Assembly: GCF_016807805.1 (NCBI RefSeq)
Contig: NZ_CP063362.1
Location: 4,010,501-4,074,500, forward strand
Origin: Xanthobacter dioxanivorans
GTDB lineage: Bacteria; Pseudomonadota; Alphaproteobacteria; Rhizobiales; Xanthobacteraceae
Length of the DNA stretch: 64,000 nucleotides
Direction of reading: 5' to 3'
Part shown: piece by piece, positions 18,890-27,407 of the stretch
Position numbering within the stretch: the stretch's first letter is position 1
How the letters are laid out: each line of letters begins with the position of its first letter
Position numbers and translations under genes: made by a program
Notes under the pieces: model-generated
The model's input: only the letters and a program-made list of their open reading frames with translations
Told to the model about the DNA's origin: nothing
The model's database searches: none

Positions 18890-20497
18890 ATGCTGCACTT
18901 CTCCCGCCTCAAGACCACGGCGATTCTCGTCACCATCGCCATAGGGCTCCTGTTCGCGCTTCCCAACGTCCTGCCCCAGAGCGTGCTGGCGCACCTGCCC
19001 TCGTGGCTGGCGTCCAGCCGCGTCACGCTGGGGCTCGACCTCCAGGGCGGTTCGCACATCCTGCTCGAGGTGGACGGCACGGCGCTGCGCAAGGAGCGCA
19101 CCGAGCAGGTGCGCGACGACGTGCGCCGCGTGCTGCGCGACCAGAAGATCGGCTATTCCAACCTCGTGGTGCGCGACACCAGCGTGAGCCTGCGCCTGCG
19201 CGACCCCACCGAGACCCAGAAGGCGGTCACCGAGCTGCGCAAGCTCGCCACCCCGGTCACCAACGCCTTGTTCGGCAATTCCTCGGGCGAGATGGACATC
19301 GCCGTCTCCTCGTCCTCGGAGGGGGCCGTCACCGTCCAGCTCACCGAGGCGGGGCTCACCGCGCGCATGCGCTCGGCGGTGGACCAGTCCATCGAGATCA
19401 TCCGCCGCCGTATCGACCAGCTCGGCACGGTGGAACCCAACATCCAGCGCCAGGGCCTCGACCGCATCCTGGTGCAGGTGCCGGGCCTGCAGGACCCGCA
19501 GCGCCTCAAGAACCTGCTCGGCCAGACCGCCAAGCTCTCGTTCCGCATGGTGGACATGTCCATGTCGCCGCAGCAGGCGCTGGAAGGCCGCCCGCCGCCG
19601 GAATCGGACGTGCTGCAGGGCCAGGACGGCCAGCCCTATCTGGTCGAGAAGCAGGTGCGCGTCTCCGGCGAGGACCTGGTGGACGCCCAGGCGGGCTTCG
19701 ACCAGACCACCCGCGAACCCATCGTCACCTTCCGCTTCAATTCCAACGGCGCCAAGCGCTTCGCCGCGGTCTCGCAGGAGGCGGTGGGCCGGCCCTTCGC
19801 CATCGTGCTCGACAACCAGGTGATCTCGGCGCCGGTGATCCGCGAGCCCATCCTCGGCGGCTCCGGGCAGATCTCCGGCTCGTTCAGCGTGCAGCAGGCC
19901 AACGACCTCGCCATCCTCCTGCGCGCCGGCGCCCTGCCGGCCCCGCTCAAGGTGGTGGAGGAACGCACCGTCGGCCCGAGCCTCGGCGCCGATTCCATCC
20001 ATGCCGGCAAGGTGGCCGCCTACGTGGCCACCGGCCTCGTGGCGGTGTTCATGCTCGCGGTCTACGGCCTGTTCGGCCTGTTCGCGCTGGTGGCGCTGGC
20101 CGTGCATATCATGCTCATGTTCGCCCTGCAGTCGGTGCTGGGGGCGACGCTGACCCTGCCGGGCATCGCCGGCGTCGTGCTCACCATCGGCATGGCGGTT
20201 GATTCCAACGTCGTCATCTTCGAGCGCATGCGCGACGAGGCGCGGGAAGGCCGGTCTGCCATCTCGGCCATCGACAAGGGCTTCGTGAACGCCCTCGGCA
20301 CCATCCTCGACGCCAACATCACCTCGCTTGCCACGGCGGTCATCCTGTTCCTCATGGGCGGGTCGGGCCCGGTGCGCGGCTTCGCCGTCACCTACATCCT
20401 CGGCCTTCTGACCACCATGTTCACCGCCTACACCCTGACGCGGCTCATGATCGCCTATTGGGTGAAGTGGCGGCGGCCGGCGAAGCTGCCCATCTGA
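18890..20497 (+). CDS. secD: Protein translocase subunit SecD
   Basis: Proton-driven membrane partner of SecYEG that pulls exported proteins on the periplasmic side. The 535-residue protein has one N-terminal helix, the GLDLQGG motif, a large periplasmic P1 domain, and five C-terminal helices including GMAVDSNVVIFER with the conserved functional Asp. Length is shorter than E. coli SecD (615) but typical for alphaproteobacteria. Confidence 0.96.
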   Translation: MLHFSRLKTTAILVTIAIGLLFALPNVLPQSVLAHLPSWLASSRVTLGLDLQGGSHILLEVDGTALRKERTEQVRDDVRRVLRDQKIGYSNLVVRDTSVSLRLRDPTETQKAVTELRKLATPVTNALFGNSSGEMDIAVSSSSEGAVTVQLTEAGLTARMRSAVDQSIEIIRRRIDQLGTVEPNIQRQGLDRILVQVPGLQDPQRLKNLLGQTAKLSFRMVDMSMSPQQALEGRPPPESDVLQGQDGQPYLVEKQVRVSGEDLVDAQAGFDQTTREPIVTFRFNSNGAKRFAAVSQEAVGRPFAIVLDNQVISAPVIREPILGGSGQISGSFSVQQANDLAILLRAGALPAPLKVVEERTVGPSLGADSIHAGKVAAYVATGLVAVFMLAVYGLFGLFALVALAVHIMLMFALQSVLGATLTLPGIAGVVLTIGMAVDSNVVIFERMRDEAREGRSAISAIDKGFVNALGTILDANITSLATAVILFLMGGSGPVRGFAVTYILGLLTTMFTAYTLTRLMIAYWVKWRRPAKLPI

Positions 20498-20510
20498 AGG
20501 TCCGCCGCAC

Positions 20511-21533
20511 ATGCCTTTGATCGACTACATCCCGGCGCAGACCAACATCCACTTCATGCGCCTGCGCCACTGGACGTTCCCGTTCTCGGCGGCGCTGTCC
20601 ATTGTCGCCGTGCTCCTGTTCGCCATCTACGGCTTCAATCTGGGCATCGATTTCCGCGGCGGCACGCTCATCGAGGCGCAGACCAGCCAGCAGGTGGCCG
20701 ACGTGGGCGCCCTGCGCGAGCACCTCACGGACCTCGACGTGGGCGACGTGCAGATCCAGGAGTTCGGCTCACCGCGCGACGTGCTGATCCGCATCGGCGC
20801 GTTCGGCAGCACCGACGAGGCCCAGCAGGCGATCCTTGCCAAGGTGAGGGACGTGCTCGGCACCGAATACACCATCCGCCGCGTGGAGACGGTGGGTCCC
20901 AGCGTTTCCGGCGAGCTGGTGCGCCAGTCCATCCTCGCCCTCGTGCTCGGCGCGGTGGCGGTTCTGGCCTATCTGTGGTTCCGCTTCGAGTGGCAGTTCG
21001 CGGTGGGCGCCATCGTGACGACGATGCACGACATCTTCGTCACGCTGATGATCTATTCGGCGTTCGGGATCGACTTCGACCTCACCTCCATCGCCGCCAT
21101 CCTCACCATCATGGGCTATTCGCTCAACGACACGGTGGTCGTGTACGACCGCATCCGCGAGATGCTGCGCCGCTACAAGAAAATGCCGCTGCCCGAGCTG
21201 CTCGACGTGGCGGTGAACGCCACCTTCTCGCGCACCATCATCGTCTCCACCACCACCTTCTTCGCCACCCTCGCCCTGTATTTCTTCGGCGGCGAGGTGC
21301 TGCGCGGCTTCTCGCTGGCGATGACGGTGGGCGTGGTGATCGGCACCTATTCCACCATCTTCGTGGCGGCGCCCATCCTCATCCATCTCGGCCTGCGCGC
21401 CTCGGTGGTGGCGGCCGATGCCGAGGCGGATGGCGCTGCAGCCAAGGCGCTGCCTGCCAAGGCCGAGGCCGCGAAGGCCGAGCCGGGCAAGGCGTCGCCG
21501 TCGGGTGGGCCGTCCAAGCCGGCCAAGGCCTGA
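20511..21533 (+). CDS. secF: Protein translocase subunit SecF
   Basis: The 340-residue partner of SecD, with an N-terminal helix, GIDFRGGTLIE, a periplasmic domain and five helices containing MGYSLNDTVVVYDRIRE. The last 45 residues are an Ala/Lys/Pro-rich low-complexity tail made of AKA-like units, outside the conserved domain. ATG 20511 lies 13 bp after the secD stop. Confidence 0.95.
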   Translation: MPLIDYIPAQTNIHFMRLRHWTFPFSAALSIVAVLLFAIYGFNLGIDFRGGTLIEAQTSQQVADVGALREHLTDLDVGDVQIQEFGSPRDVLIRIGAFGSTDEAQQAILAKVRDVLGTEYTIRRVETVGPSVSGELVRQSILALVLGAVAVLAYLWFRFEWQFAVGAIVTTMHDIFVTLMIYSAFGIDFDLTSIAAILTIMGYSLNDTVVVYDRIREMLRRYKKMPLPELLDVAVNATFSRTIIVSTTTFFATLALYFFGGEVLRGFSLAMTVGVVIGTYSTIFVAAPILIHLGLRASVVAADAEADGAAAKALPAKAEAAKAEPGKASPSGGPSKPAKA

Positions 21534-21537
21534 GGCG

Positions 21538-21963
21538 GTGGCGCGGGCGCCCGGCGATCCTTCGCCTCCGCGTGACTTGTCTCCGCGCGATTTGCCCCTG
21601 CGCCAGTTCCTGCCCCGTCAGGTCGCCATCGACGGCTATGGCGACCAGTTCTTCCATTTCGCCGGCATGTCCCATGCCGGCTCCATCCTGGCGCTGCCGT
21701 CCGGTATCCGCGCCTGGGCTCCGGCCGCCATGGCGCAGGTCGATGCGGGCGCCCTCGCGCCCATCCTCGCCGAGGCTGCGGCGTTCGAGCTGCTGTTCAT
21801 CGGCACGGGGGCCGACCCGGCGCATCTCAGGGAGCCGCTGAAGCAACTCCTGCGCGGCAAGGGCCTGCGCTTCGAGCTGATGCCCACACCGGCTGCCGCC
21901 GCCACCTACAACGTGCTGCTCGCCGAGGGCCGCCGGGTGGGCGCGGCCCTCATTGCCGTCTGA
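21538..21963 (+). CDS. Mth938-like (DUF498) domain protein
   Basis: A 141-residue protein with the Mth938/DUF498 pattern: IDGYGDQFFHFAG near the start and FIGTGADPAHLREPLKQLLR in the middle, ending in a short TYNVLLAEGRRVGAALI strand. Function is unknown; a human homologue (NDUFAF3) assists complex I assembly. GTG 21538 lies four bases after the secF stop; a TTG slightly downstream is possible. It is usually found between secF and the phytoene-synthase-like gene, as here. Confidence 0.85.
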   Translation: MARAPGDPSPPRDLSPRDLPLRQFLPRQVAIDGYGDQFFHFAGMSHAGSILALPSGIRAWAPAAMAQVDAGALAPILAEAAAFELLFIGTGADPAHLREPLKQLLRGKGLRFELMPTPAAAATYNVLLAEGRRVGAALIAV

Positions 21964-21984
21964 CGGCGGGCGGAGGAGGCCCCC

Positions 21985-22908
21985 ATGTCCCCGGCCCCCA
22001 TGTCCCCGCCCCCCATGTCCCCGGATGCGCCCCCCGATGCGCTCATCGCCGCCGCCTATGCCTATTGCGCCGAACAGGTGCGGGCACAGGACCGCGACCG
22101 TTTCCTCGCCGCGCTTTTCGCGCCCGAGGAGCTGAGGCGCCATCTCCTTGCCCTCTACGCCTTCAGCCTCGACGTGGCGCGGGTGCGCGAGGTGGTGCGC
22201 GAGCCGCTCCCCGGCGAGGTGCGCCTCGCCTGGTGGCGGGAGGTGATCGAGGGGCAGGGGAGGGGCGCCGTGGAAGGCCACCCCATCGCCGCGGCGCTGC
22301 TGGACACCGCTGACCGCTTCGCCCTGCCGCGCGCGAGCCTGGTCGCCCTCGTGGATGCGCGCATATTCGACCTCTACGATGATCCCATGCCGTCAGTGGC
22401 GGACCTGGAAGGCTATGCGGGGGAGACAGCCTCCGCTTTGCTGCAGCTCTCGGCGCTGGTGCTTTCCCCGGCCGCGGCTGCGGCGACAGGTGACCTGTCC
22501 GGCCATGGGGGCGTGGCGCTGGCCATGACCGGGCTCCTGCGCGCCTTCCCCATCCACGCGGCGCGCGGGCAGTGCTATTTGCCGCTCGATCTCCTCGCGC
22601 GGCACGGCATCGGGCGGGATGACGCGGTGTCCGGCACCGTGACGCCACAGCTCCAGGCCGCCCTCGCGGATTGGCGAGCGCAGGCGGCGCGGCACCTCGC
22701 GGCGGCGCGGGACGCAGCCGTAAAGCTTGGCCCGGCTGATGCCGTCGCGGCGCCCTATCTGCCGCTGGCGCTGGTCGCGGGCGACCTCAAGGCGCTGGCG
22801 CGGGTGAAGGACCCGTTTCGGCAGGTGGGCGGGCTTTCGCCATTCCGGCGCCAGTTCGCCCTCTGGCGCGCGGCACGCCGGGCGGCGTCCGGGCGGGTGT
22901 GGTTCTGA
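21985..22908 (+). CDS. Squalene/phytoene-synthase-like protein, NDUFAF6 type
   Basis: A 307-residue all-helical protein of the squalene/phytoene synthase fold. The two Asp-rich diphosphate-binding motifs of true synthases are not seen: the first position reads SLDVARVREVV and the second block reads YAGETASALLQL. The pattern instead resembles NDUFAF6, a non-catalytic complex I assembly factor. Its upstream neighbour is the NDUFAF3-like Mth938 gene, which supports the same theme. Three in-frame ATGs with a 15-bp period (21985, 22000, 22015) open the gene; the first is chosen because GGAGGAGG ends five bases before it. Confidence 0.8.
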   Translation: MSPAPMSPPPMSPDAPPDALIAAAYAYCAEQVRAQDRDRFLAALFAPEELRRHLLALYAFSLDVARVREVVREPLPGEVRLAWWREVIEGQGRGAVEGHPIAAALLDTADRFALPRASLVALVDARIFDLYDDPMPSVADLEGYAGETASALLQLSALVLSPAAAAATGDLSGHGGVALAMTGLLRAFPIHAARGQCYLPLDLLARHGIGRDDAVSGTVTPQLQAALADWRAQAARHLAAARDAAVKLGPADAVAAPYLPLALVAGDLKALARVKDPFRQVGGLSPFRRQFALWRAARRAASGRVWF

Positions 22909-23126
22909 GGGGGCTCGTGCGCCGGGCGACTGGAGCAGTGACGAAAAGGGAGCGGTGCCCCGGCATGAAGACCCTGCCGAAGGGGCTCGGAAGGGCGCTT
23001 GCGGGTCTCAGCAGCACGGAGCCAGAGCCTGTTTCGCAGACCTCTCCGCCGGGTCCCGGCTCTGCGCGCCGGCTTCTGCCGTCGGTGAGGCTCCTCCGTC
23101 GATGGCCCCGGGCGCGGTCGCGCGTC

Positions 23127-24230
23127 TCACGCTGCCGGGCGGGTGATCCGGTCCGTCAGGTTCAGCCGACCCCGCGCGATCTCCGCCACCAGCAGCCGGA
23201 CGGGCTCCGATCCCGCCAGCTCGTCCAGCATCTCGATCTGGTTGCGGGCGACGAGCAGCAGCAGGTCGTCCCGTACTGCGCCGTCTGGACCGTGGGGCAG
23301 GGCCTCCACCAGCTGGAGCCGGTCGAGATGCGGCCGGTCGGGCAAAGCGGCGGCGAGATGCGCGCGCAGCGCCTCCTCCGTCACCGTCCCGCGCGGGGCG
23401 ACGAACGCGTAGAGGCCCACCTTGCCGCCCAGGGTCTGGAAGTCGGCCATGTGCACCTCGGCCACCGCCGGATGGGTGGCGAGGGCCGCCGCGATGCGCG
23501 GCGCCACCTGGGTGACCCTGGGGCCGCGCCCCTCGGTATCTGAATACGACATGAGGCGGCGCGTGACGAAGCGGTAGAGCTTCTTGCCCGTTGCCATCCA
23601 TACCCGGGTGGGCAGGCTCTTGGTCGCCAGCATCTTCTTCTCGCGGGCGGTGAGCGCCTGCGGGCAGTATGTGCGCTTGTGCTTCAGGAGGTGCCGCAGG
23701 TCCTCATAGGCCAGCACCCGCCCCATCTTCCAGCGCCGGCTGATGGGCAGGGCCAGCTGGAAATCCATGAGCCAGGCTTCGCCGTCCGCCCCGCGCAGCC
23801 AGTTCTGCTGCTTGGCGAGGTCGTTGTGCACATATCCGGCGGCATGCAGCGTATGCAGCGCCGCCTTGGCGGAGCGGAAGAAATGGAGGTCGCCGGCGGG
23901 CCGGGCGATCTGCAAAGGCACGCCCTCCACCCAGCCGCGCACCAGGAAGCGGTCGCCCACGGCGAGGAGCGGGGTCGTCACCCCGGTGCGGGTGACACGC
24001 TCCAGCGCCTTGATCTCGAAGGCGGCGAGGCGCCGGGCCAGAGGCGCCAGCCACGGCGAGACCTCGTTCCAGCGCCGGCGCACGGCTGGCCACGCGCGCC
24101 CGCGCGCATCCGTCCAGGTGCCGCGCTCGACGGTTGAGAACACGTCGCGCTTCAGCACCGTATCGACGGCGAAACGGGCCGGGTCGGCACGGTATTCCAC
24201 GGGCGGCGGCGAGCTGGACATGCGCGGCAT
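23127..24230 (-). CDS. Kinase-like protein fused to an ANL (acyl-CoA synthetase) C-terminal-type domain
   Basis: A 367-residue protein downstream of trmFO (9-bp gap, same strand). Residues 25-235 show a minimal protein-kinase/RIO-APH-like fold with the catalytic loop H135-N-D137-LAKQQ-N143 and a metal motif D156-F-Q in place of DFG; the glycine loop is not obvious. Residues 245-330 look like the C-terminal subdomain of ANL adenylating enzymes: AEVHMADFQ, VGLYAFVAP, then ALPHGPDGAVRDDLL (310-324), where the usual GKxxR lysine is Ala318. Substrate unknown. The start has GGAGG five bases before ATG 24230. Confidence 0.7.
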   Translation of the reverse strand: MPRMSSSPPPVEYRADPARFAVDTVLKRDVFSTVERGTWTDARGRAWPAVRRRWNEVSPWLAPLARRLAAFEIKALERVTRTGVTTPLLAVGDRFLVRGWVEGVPLQIARPAGDLHFFRSAKAALHTLHAAGYVHNDLAKQQNWLRGADGEAWLMDFQLALPISRRWKMGRVLAYEDLRHLLKHKRTYCPQALTAREKKMLATKSLPTRVWMATGKKLYRFVTRRLMSYSDTEGRGPRVTQVAPRIAAALATHPAVAEVHMADFQTLGGKVGLYAFVAPRGTVTEEALRAHLAAALPDRPHLDRLQLVEALPHGPDGAVRDDLLLLVARNQIEMLDELAGSEPVRLLVAEIARGRLNLTDRITRPAA

Positions 24231-24239
24231 GAGCGCCTC

Positions 24240-25727
24240 CTAAGCCGCCCGGGCCGGCGTGTCGAGCCACGCCGCCATGTGGGCGAGCGCCCGGACGGCG
24301 AGGGCCTTCTTCTTGGCCAGCGTCTTCTCGGCGCCGCGCAGGCGCTTGCCGGGCTCGCCGCGCGGGGCCTCCTCCAGCGGCGGGAAGAGGCCGAAATTGA
24401 TGTTCATGGGCTGGAAGGAGCGCGCCGCGCTCTCCTCCTGCGCCTCCACATGGCCGCCGGTGATGTGGGCGAGCAGCGCCCCGTGCGCCGTGGTGGGCGG
24501 CGGCGGCACCACCGCTTCGCCGAGCCGCTCGGCCGCCGCGAAGCGTCCCGCCATGAGCCCCACCGCCGCGCTTTCCACATAGCCCTCGCAGCCGGTGATC
24601 TGGCCGGCGAAGCGCAGCCGCGGATCCGCCTTCAGCTGCAGCGTTGCGTCCAGCAGGCGGGGCGAGTTGAGATAGGTGTTGCGGTGGAGGCCGCCGAGGC
24701 GCGCGAACTCGGCATTCTCCAGCCCCGGAATGGCGCGGAACACGCGTGCCTGCTCGCCATGGCGCAGCTTCGTCTGGAAGCCCACCATGTTGTAGAGCGT
24801 GCCGAGCTTGTTGTCCTGGCGCAGCTGGACGATGGCATAGGCCTTGACGTCCGGGGCGTGGGGATTGGTGAGGCCCACCGGCTTCATGGGGCCGAAGCGC
24901 AGGGTCTCGCGGCCGCGCTCGGCCATCACCTCGATGGGCAGGCAGCCGTCGAAATAGGGCGTCTTCGCCTCGAAGTCGCGCATGGGCGCCTTCTCGCCGG
25001 CGATGAGGGCATCCACGAAGGCGTGGTACTGGGCTTCGTCCAGAGGGCAGTTGATATAGTCCGCCCCGGTGCCACCGGGCCCGGGCTTGTCGTAGCGCGA
25101 CTGGAACCACGCCTTGCCCATGTCGATGCTGTCGAAATGCACGATGGGGGCGATGGCGTCGAAGAAGGCGAGCGCGCTCTCGCCGGTGCGCGCCAGAATG
25201 GCCTCCGCCAGCGCGGCGGAGGTGAGGGGGCCGGTGGCGAGGATCACCTTGTCCCAGTCGGCGGGGGGCAGGTCGGTGACCTCCTCGCGGCGGATCTCGA
25301 TGAGGGGGTGATCTTCCAGCGCCTGCGTCACCGCGCGCGAGAAGCCCTCGCGGTCCACGGCGAGGGCGCCGCCGGCGGGCACCTGATTGAGGTCGGCGCA
25401 ACGCAGGATGAGCGAGCCGGCCTGCCGCATTTCGGCATGCAGGACGCCCACCGCATTGGCCTGCGCGTCGTCGGAGCGGAAGGAGTTGGAGCAGACGAGC
25501 TCGGCGAGGCCATCGGTGAGATGGGCTTCGGTGGTGCGCTGCGGACGCATTTCATGCAGCACCACGGGCACGCCCCGCGCCGCGATCTGCCAGGCCGCCT
25601 CGGACCCGGCGAGGCCGCCGCCGACCACATGCACCGCCGGACCCCCGGTCACGGGCGCGAGAGCCTGGACGTCGGCAGTTCGGGCCAGGTCGATCTGGAC
25701 CGGCGCGCGCGTGGCTTCACCCGGCAT
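24240..25727 (-). CDS. trmFO: Methylenetetrahydrofolate--tRNA-(uracil-5-)-methyltransferase TrmFO
   Basis: Folate/FAD-dependent enzyme forming ribothymidine 54 in tRNA. The 495-residue protein has the FAD Rossmann motif [15 protein letters not shown], the TrmFO signature [11 protein letters not shown] and the [16 protein letters not shown] block with downstream [12 protein letters not shown]. The frame is open 186 bp further upstream, but ATG 25727 is chosen because AAGGAGG precedes it by four bases and the FAD motif then lies about 27 residues in. First gene of a two-gene unit with the kinase-like gene. Confidence 0.95.
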   Translation of the reverse strand: MPGEATRAPVQIDLARTADVQALAPVTGGPAVHVVGGGLAGSEAAWQIAARGVPVVLHEMRPQRTTEAHLTDGLAELVCSNSFRSDDAQANAVGVLHAEMRQAGSLILRCADLNQVPAGGALAVDREGFSRAVTQALEDHPLIEIRREEVTDLPPADWDKVILATGPLTSAALAEAILARTGESALAFFDAIAPIVHFDSIDMGKAWFQSRYDKPGPGGTGADYINCPLDEAQYHAFVDALIAGEKAPMRDFEAKTPYFDGCLPIEVMAERGRETLRFGPMKPVGLTNPHAPDVKAYAIVQLRQDNKLGTLYNMVGFQTKLRHGEQARVFRAIPGLENAEFARLGGLHRNTYLNSPRLLDATLQLKADPRLRFAGQITGCEGYVESAAVGLMAGRFAAAERLGEAVVPPPPTTAHGALLAHITGGHVEAQEESAARSFQPMNINFGLFPPLEEAPRGEPGKRLRGAEKTLAKKKALAVRALAHMAAWLDTPARAA

Positions 25728-25880
25728 TCGTCCTCCTTGCTCCCGCGGGGTGGCCAATTGCCTCCCCGTTCCGGGATGGGATGGAGGGTGTGCCACAGCC
25801 GGGCGTCCGGCTTCAACCCTCCGAGCCGCGCCAAGCCGCGCAATCCGGGCCGGGCGTGGGCCGAGAACGCATTGCCCCAT

Positions 25881-25908
25881 AAACGAAAATGGCCCCTGGG
25901 GGGCCATT
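25881..25908 (-). terminator. Rho-independent terminator of the DUF1127 gene
   Basis: Read on the minus strand, arms AATGGCCCC and GGGGCCATT with a 3-base loop are followed by TTTCGTTT. It lies 51 bp past the DUF1127 stop. Confidence 0.75.
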
Positions 25909-25958
25909 CTCACGCGCCGGCGGAAATCCGCCAGCCGTTCATTCTTTGTCGTTGGCGG

Positions 25959-26120
25959 TCAGCCGGCGACGGATGCGTGCCGCGCTACGGCGCGGATCTC
26001 GCCACGGGTCACATTGATGTCCGCGAGGCTGCGATCGTCGAGCTGGGACAGCTCAGCCACGGTGCGATTGTAGACCTGCCACCGGCGGAACTGCCGCGCC
26101 AGGAAACCCCAGAGCAACAT
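25959..26120 (-). CDS. DUF1127 small protein
   Basis: A 53-residue basic protein with the DUF1127 (YjiS-like) core: WRRW-like FRRWQVYNRTVAEL, then LDDRSLADINVTRGEI. ATG 26120 is chosen because GGAGAG precedes it and the product then has the usual family length; the frame is open 60 bp further. Small DUF1127 proteins in related bacteria are linked to phosphate and RNA regulation, but the role of this one is unknown. It is a single-gene unit with its own terminator, and a nested inverted repeat lies upstream. Confidence 0.85.
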   Translation of the reverse strand: MLLWGFLARQFRRWQVYNRTVAELSQLDDRSLADINVTRGEIRAVARHASVAG

Positions 26121-26175
26121 GATTTCTCTCCACTCATTCGCAGGATGCATCTGCACCACGCGATTCTCGTAACGA

Positions 26176-26281
26176 TACATAGCGCGTCATGCTGCAATGC
26201 CATAGAATGGCGATCGCATTGCAGCATTGCGCCTCGCGCATGATCCGGGTTGCCGCACGCTGCGTGCGGTGACGCTATGTA
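26176..26281. repeat. Nested inverted repeat upstream of the DUF1127 and FkbM genes
   Basis: Outer arms TACATAGCG (26176-26184) and CGCTATGTA (26273-26281) enclose two further dyads: ATGCTGCAATGC (26189-26200) with GCATTGCAGCAT (26216-26227), a perfect 12-bp pair, and CCGCACGC-T-GCGTGCGG (26253-26269). Such a 106-bp structure could be a small mobile repeat (MITE-like), a structured leader of DUF1127 mRNA, or a regulatory site. No target-site duplication is evident. Confidence 0.7.
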
Positions 26282-26354
26282 ATACAACTAAGCAACGTTT
26301 CTTGTAGTCACTCCTTCGAGCGCGTGCGATGAAGCGCTTATCTTCATATCCACG

Positions 26355-27104
26355 ATGTTGAAGCGCTTGCTGTCAGCGGAGATGGGACGAGACCTGAGGG
26401 ATTTGCTCATGTCTATGCTTAACGGCGTCGGACAGATGACGGATACGGTGACGTCCGGGCATGAAGAACAAAGCCTCGTCGCCAGTTTTTTTGCCGGCAA
26501 AGTCGGTTATTTCGTCGAAGTGGGCGCTTACGATCCGGTTTACCAGAGCCAGACCTACCACCTGGAGTTGGGTGGCTGGGATGGGCTGCTGATCGAGCCG
26601 CTGCCGGACCTTGCGGACAATCTGCGCAGAAGCCGCCGGGCGCAGGTGCGGCAATGTGCCTGCGTGGCGCCGCAGCAAGCGGCGGCGGGGCACATCGCGC
26701 TGCTGGAGCGCCGCGGCAACAGCACCGTGCGCTTCGATCCCCGGAAGGTGACGGATGAGCTGGTGATCGACGTGCCTGCGTCCACGCTGGATTGCGTGCT
26801 GGAAGACGCCGGCATCGAACGGCTGGATTACCTGTCGGTGGACGTCGAAGGGGCCGAGCCGGACGTGCTGCGCGGGCTGGACCTGTCCCGCTATCGACCG
26901 AAGCTCATCCTGGTGGACGACCTGACGCGCTTCGGGGAGACAACGAGCCTGCTGAGGCGTGGCGGCTACCGGCTGGTGCGCCGCACCGGGCACAATGCCT
27001 GGTTCGTGCCTCGGGAAGAACGCTTCCCGCTCGGCCTGGACGGCCGGCTGCAGCTCGCATGGACCTACGGAATCGGACGGATGCTGCGGCGCATCCGCCG
27101 CTGA
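26355..27104 (+). CDS. FkbM family methyltransferase
   Basis: A 249-residue SAM-dependent methyltransferase of the FkbM family: motif I YFVEVGAYDP near residue 53, the SQTYHLE segment, and the family hallmark LDYLSVDVEGAEPDVLRG near residue 157. FkbM enzymes O-methylate sugars or secondary metabolites; the substrate here is unknown and no biosynthetic genes are adjacent. ATG 26355 lacks a clear ribosome binding site; ATG 26409, eight bases after GAGGG, is an alternative that keeps the whole domain. The preceding intergenic region is unusually A/T-rich. Confidence 0.75.
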   Translation: MLKRLLSAEMGRDLRDLLMSMLNGVGQMTDTVTSGHEEQSLVASFFAGKVGYFVEVGAYDPVYQSQTYHLELGGWDGLLIEPLPDLADNLRRSRRAQVRQCACVAPQQAAAGHIALLERRGNSTVRFDPRKVTDELVIDVPASTLDCVLEDAGIERLDYLSVDVEGAEPDVLRGLDLSRYRPKLILVDDLTRFGETTSLLRRGGYRLVRRTGHNAWFVPREERFPLGLDGRLQLAWTYGIGRMLRRIRR

Positions 27105-27407
27105 CCCACACGCCATCGCCTCGCTCTCCGCAGGCTGGCCTGCCTCTCGATCCTGTCGCCACACGCTCTGTCGCCCCACTGCCCGGGAGCCGCGTGCTTG
27201 CCGCGTCCGCATCCTTGCGCGGCACGCGCCCGGCTGCGCCCCGGTCACGCGAGAGGCGATGCCCGGATGACGATGCCCGTCAGAGGATGCCCGCCGCCTC
27301 TATCCGGCGGCGTCCATCAGGGCTGGCGAGCCCGTCCGCCCGAACCGTCCGCCTTCCGCCTGGCGTGGTGGTGCCGCCTGTTCGGCAGCCTGGCGTGAGG
27401 GTCGCCC
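27105..27407. other. Non-coding gap between convergent fkbM-type gene and uvrA
   Basis: About 300 bp between two convergent 3' ends. It holds scattered copies of GATGCCCG (near 27257, 27272 and 27287) but no clear terminator, RNA or gene. Confidence 0.5.

Noticed and set aside
21985..22908. Carotenoid or hopanoid biosynthesis gene
   Set aside because: The Asp-rich catalytic motifs are absent and no terpenoid genes are near.
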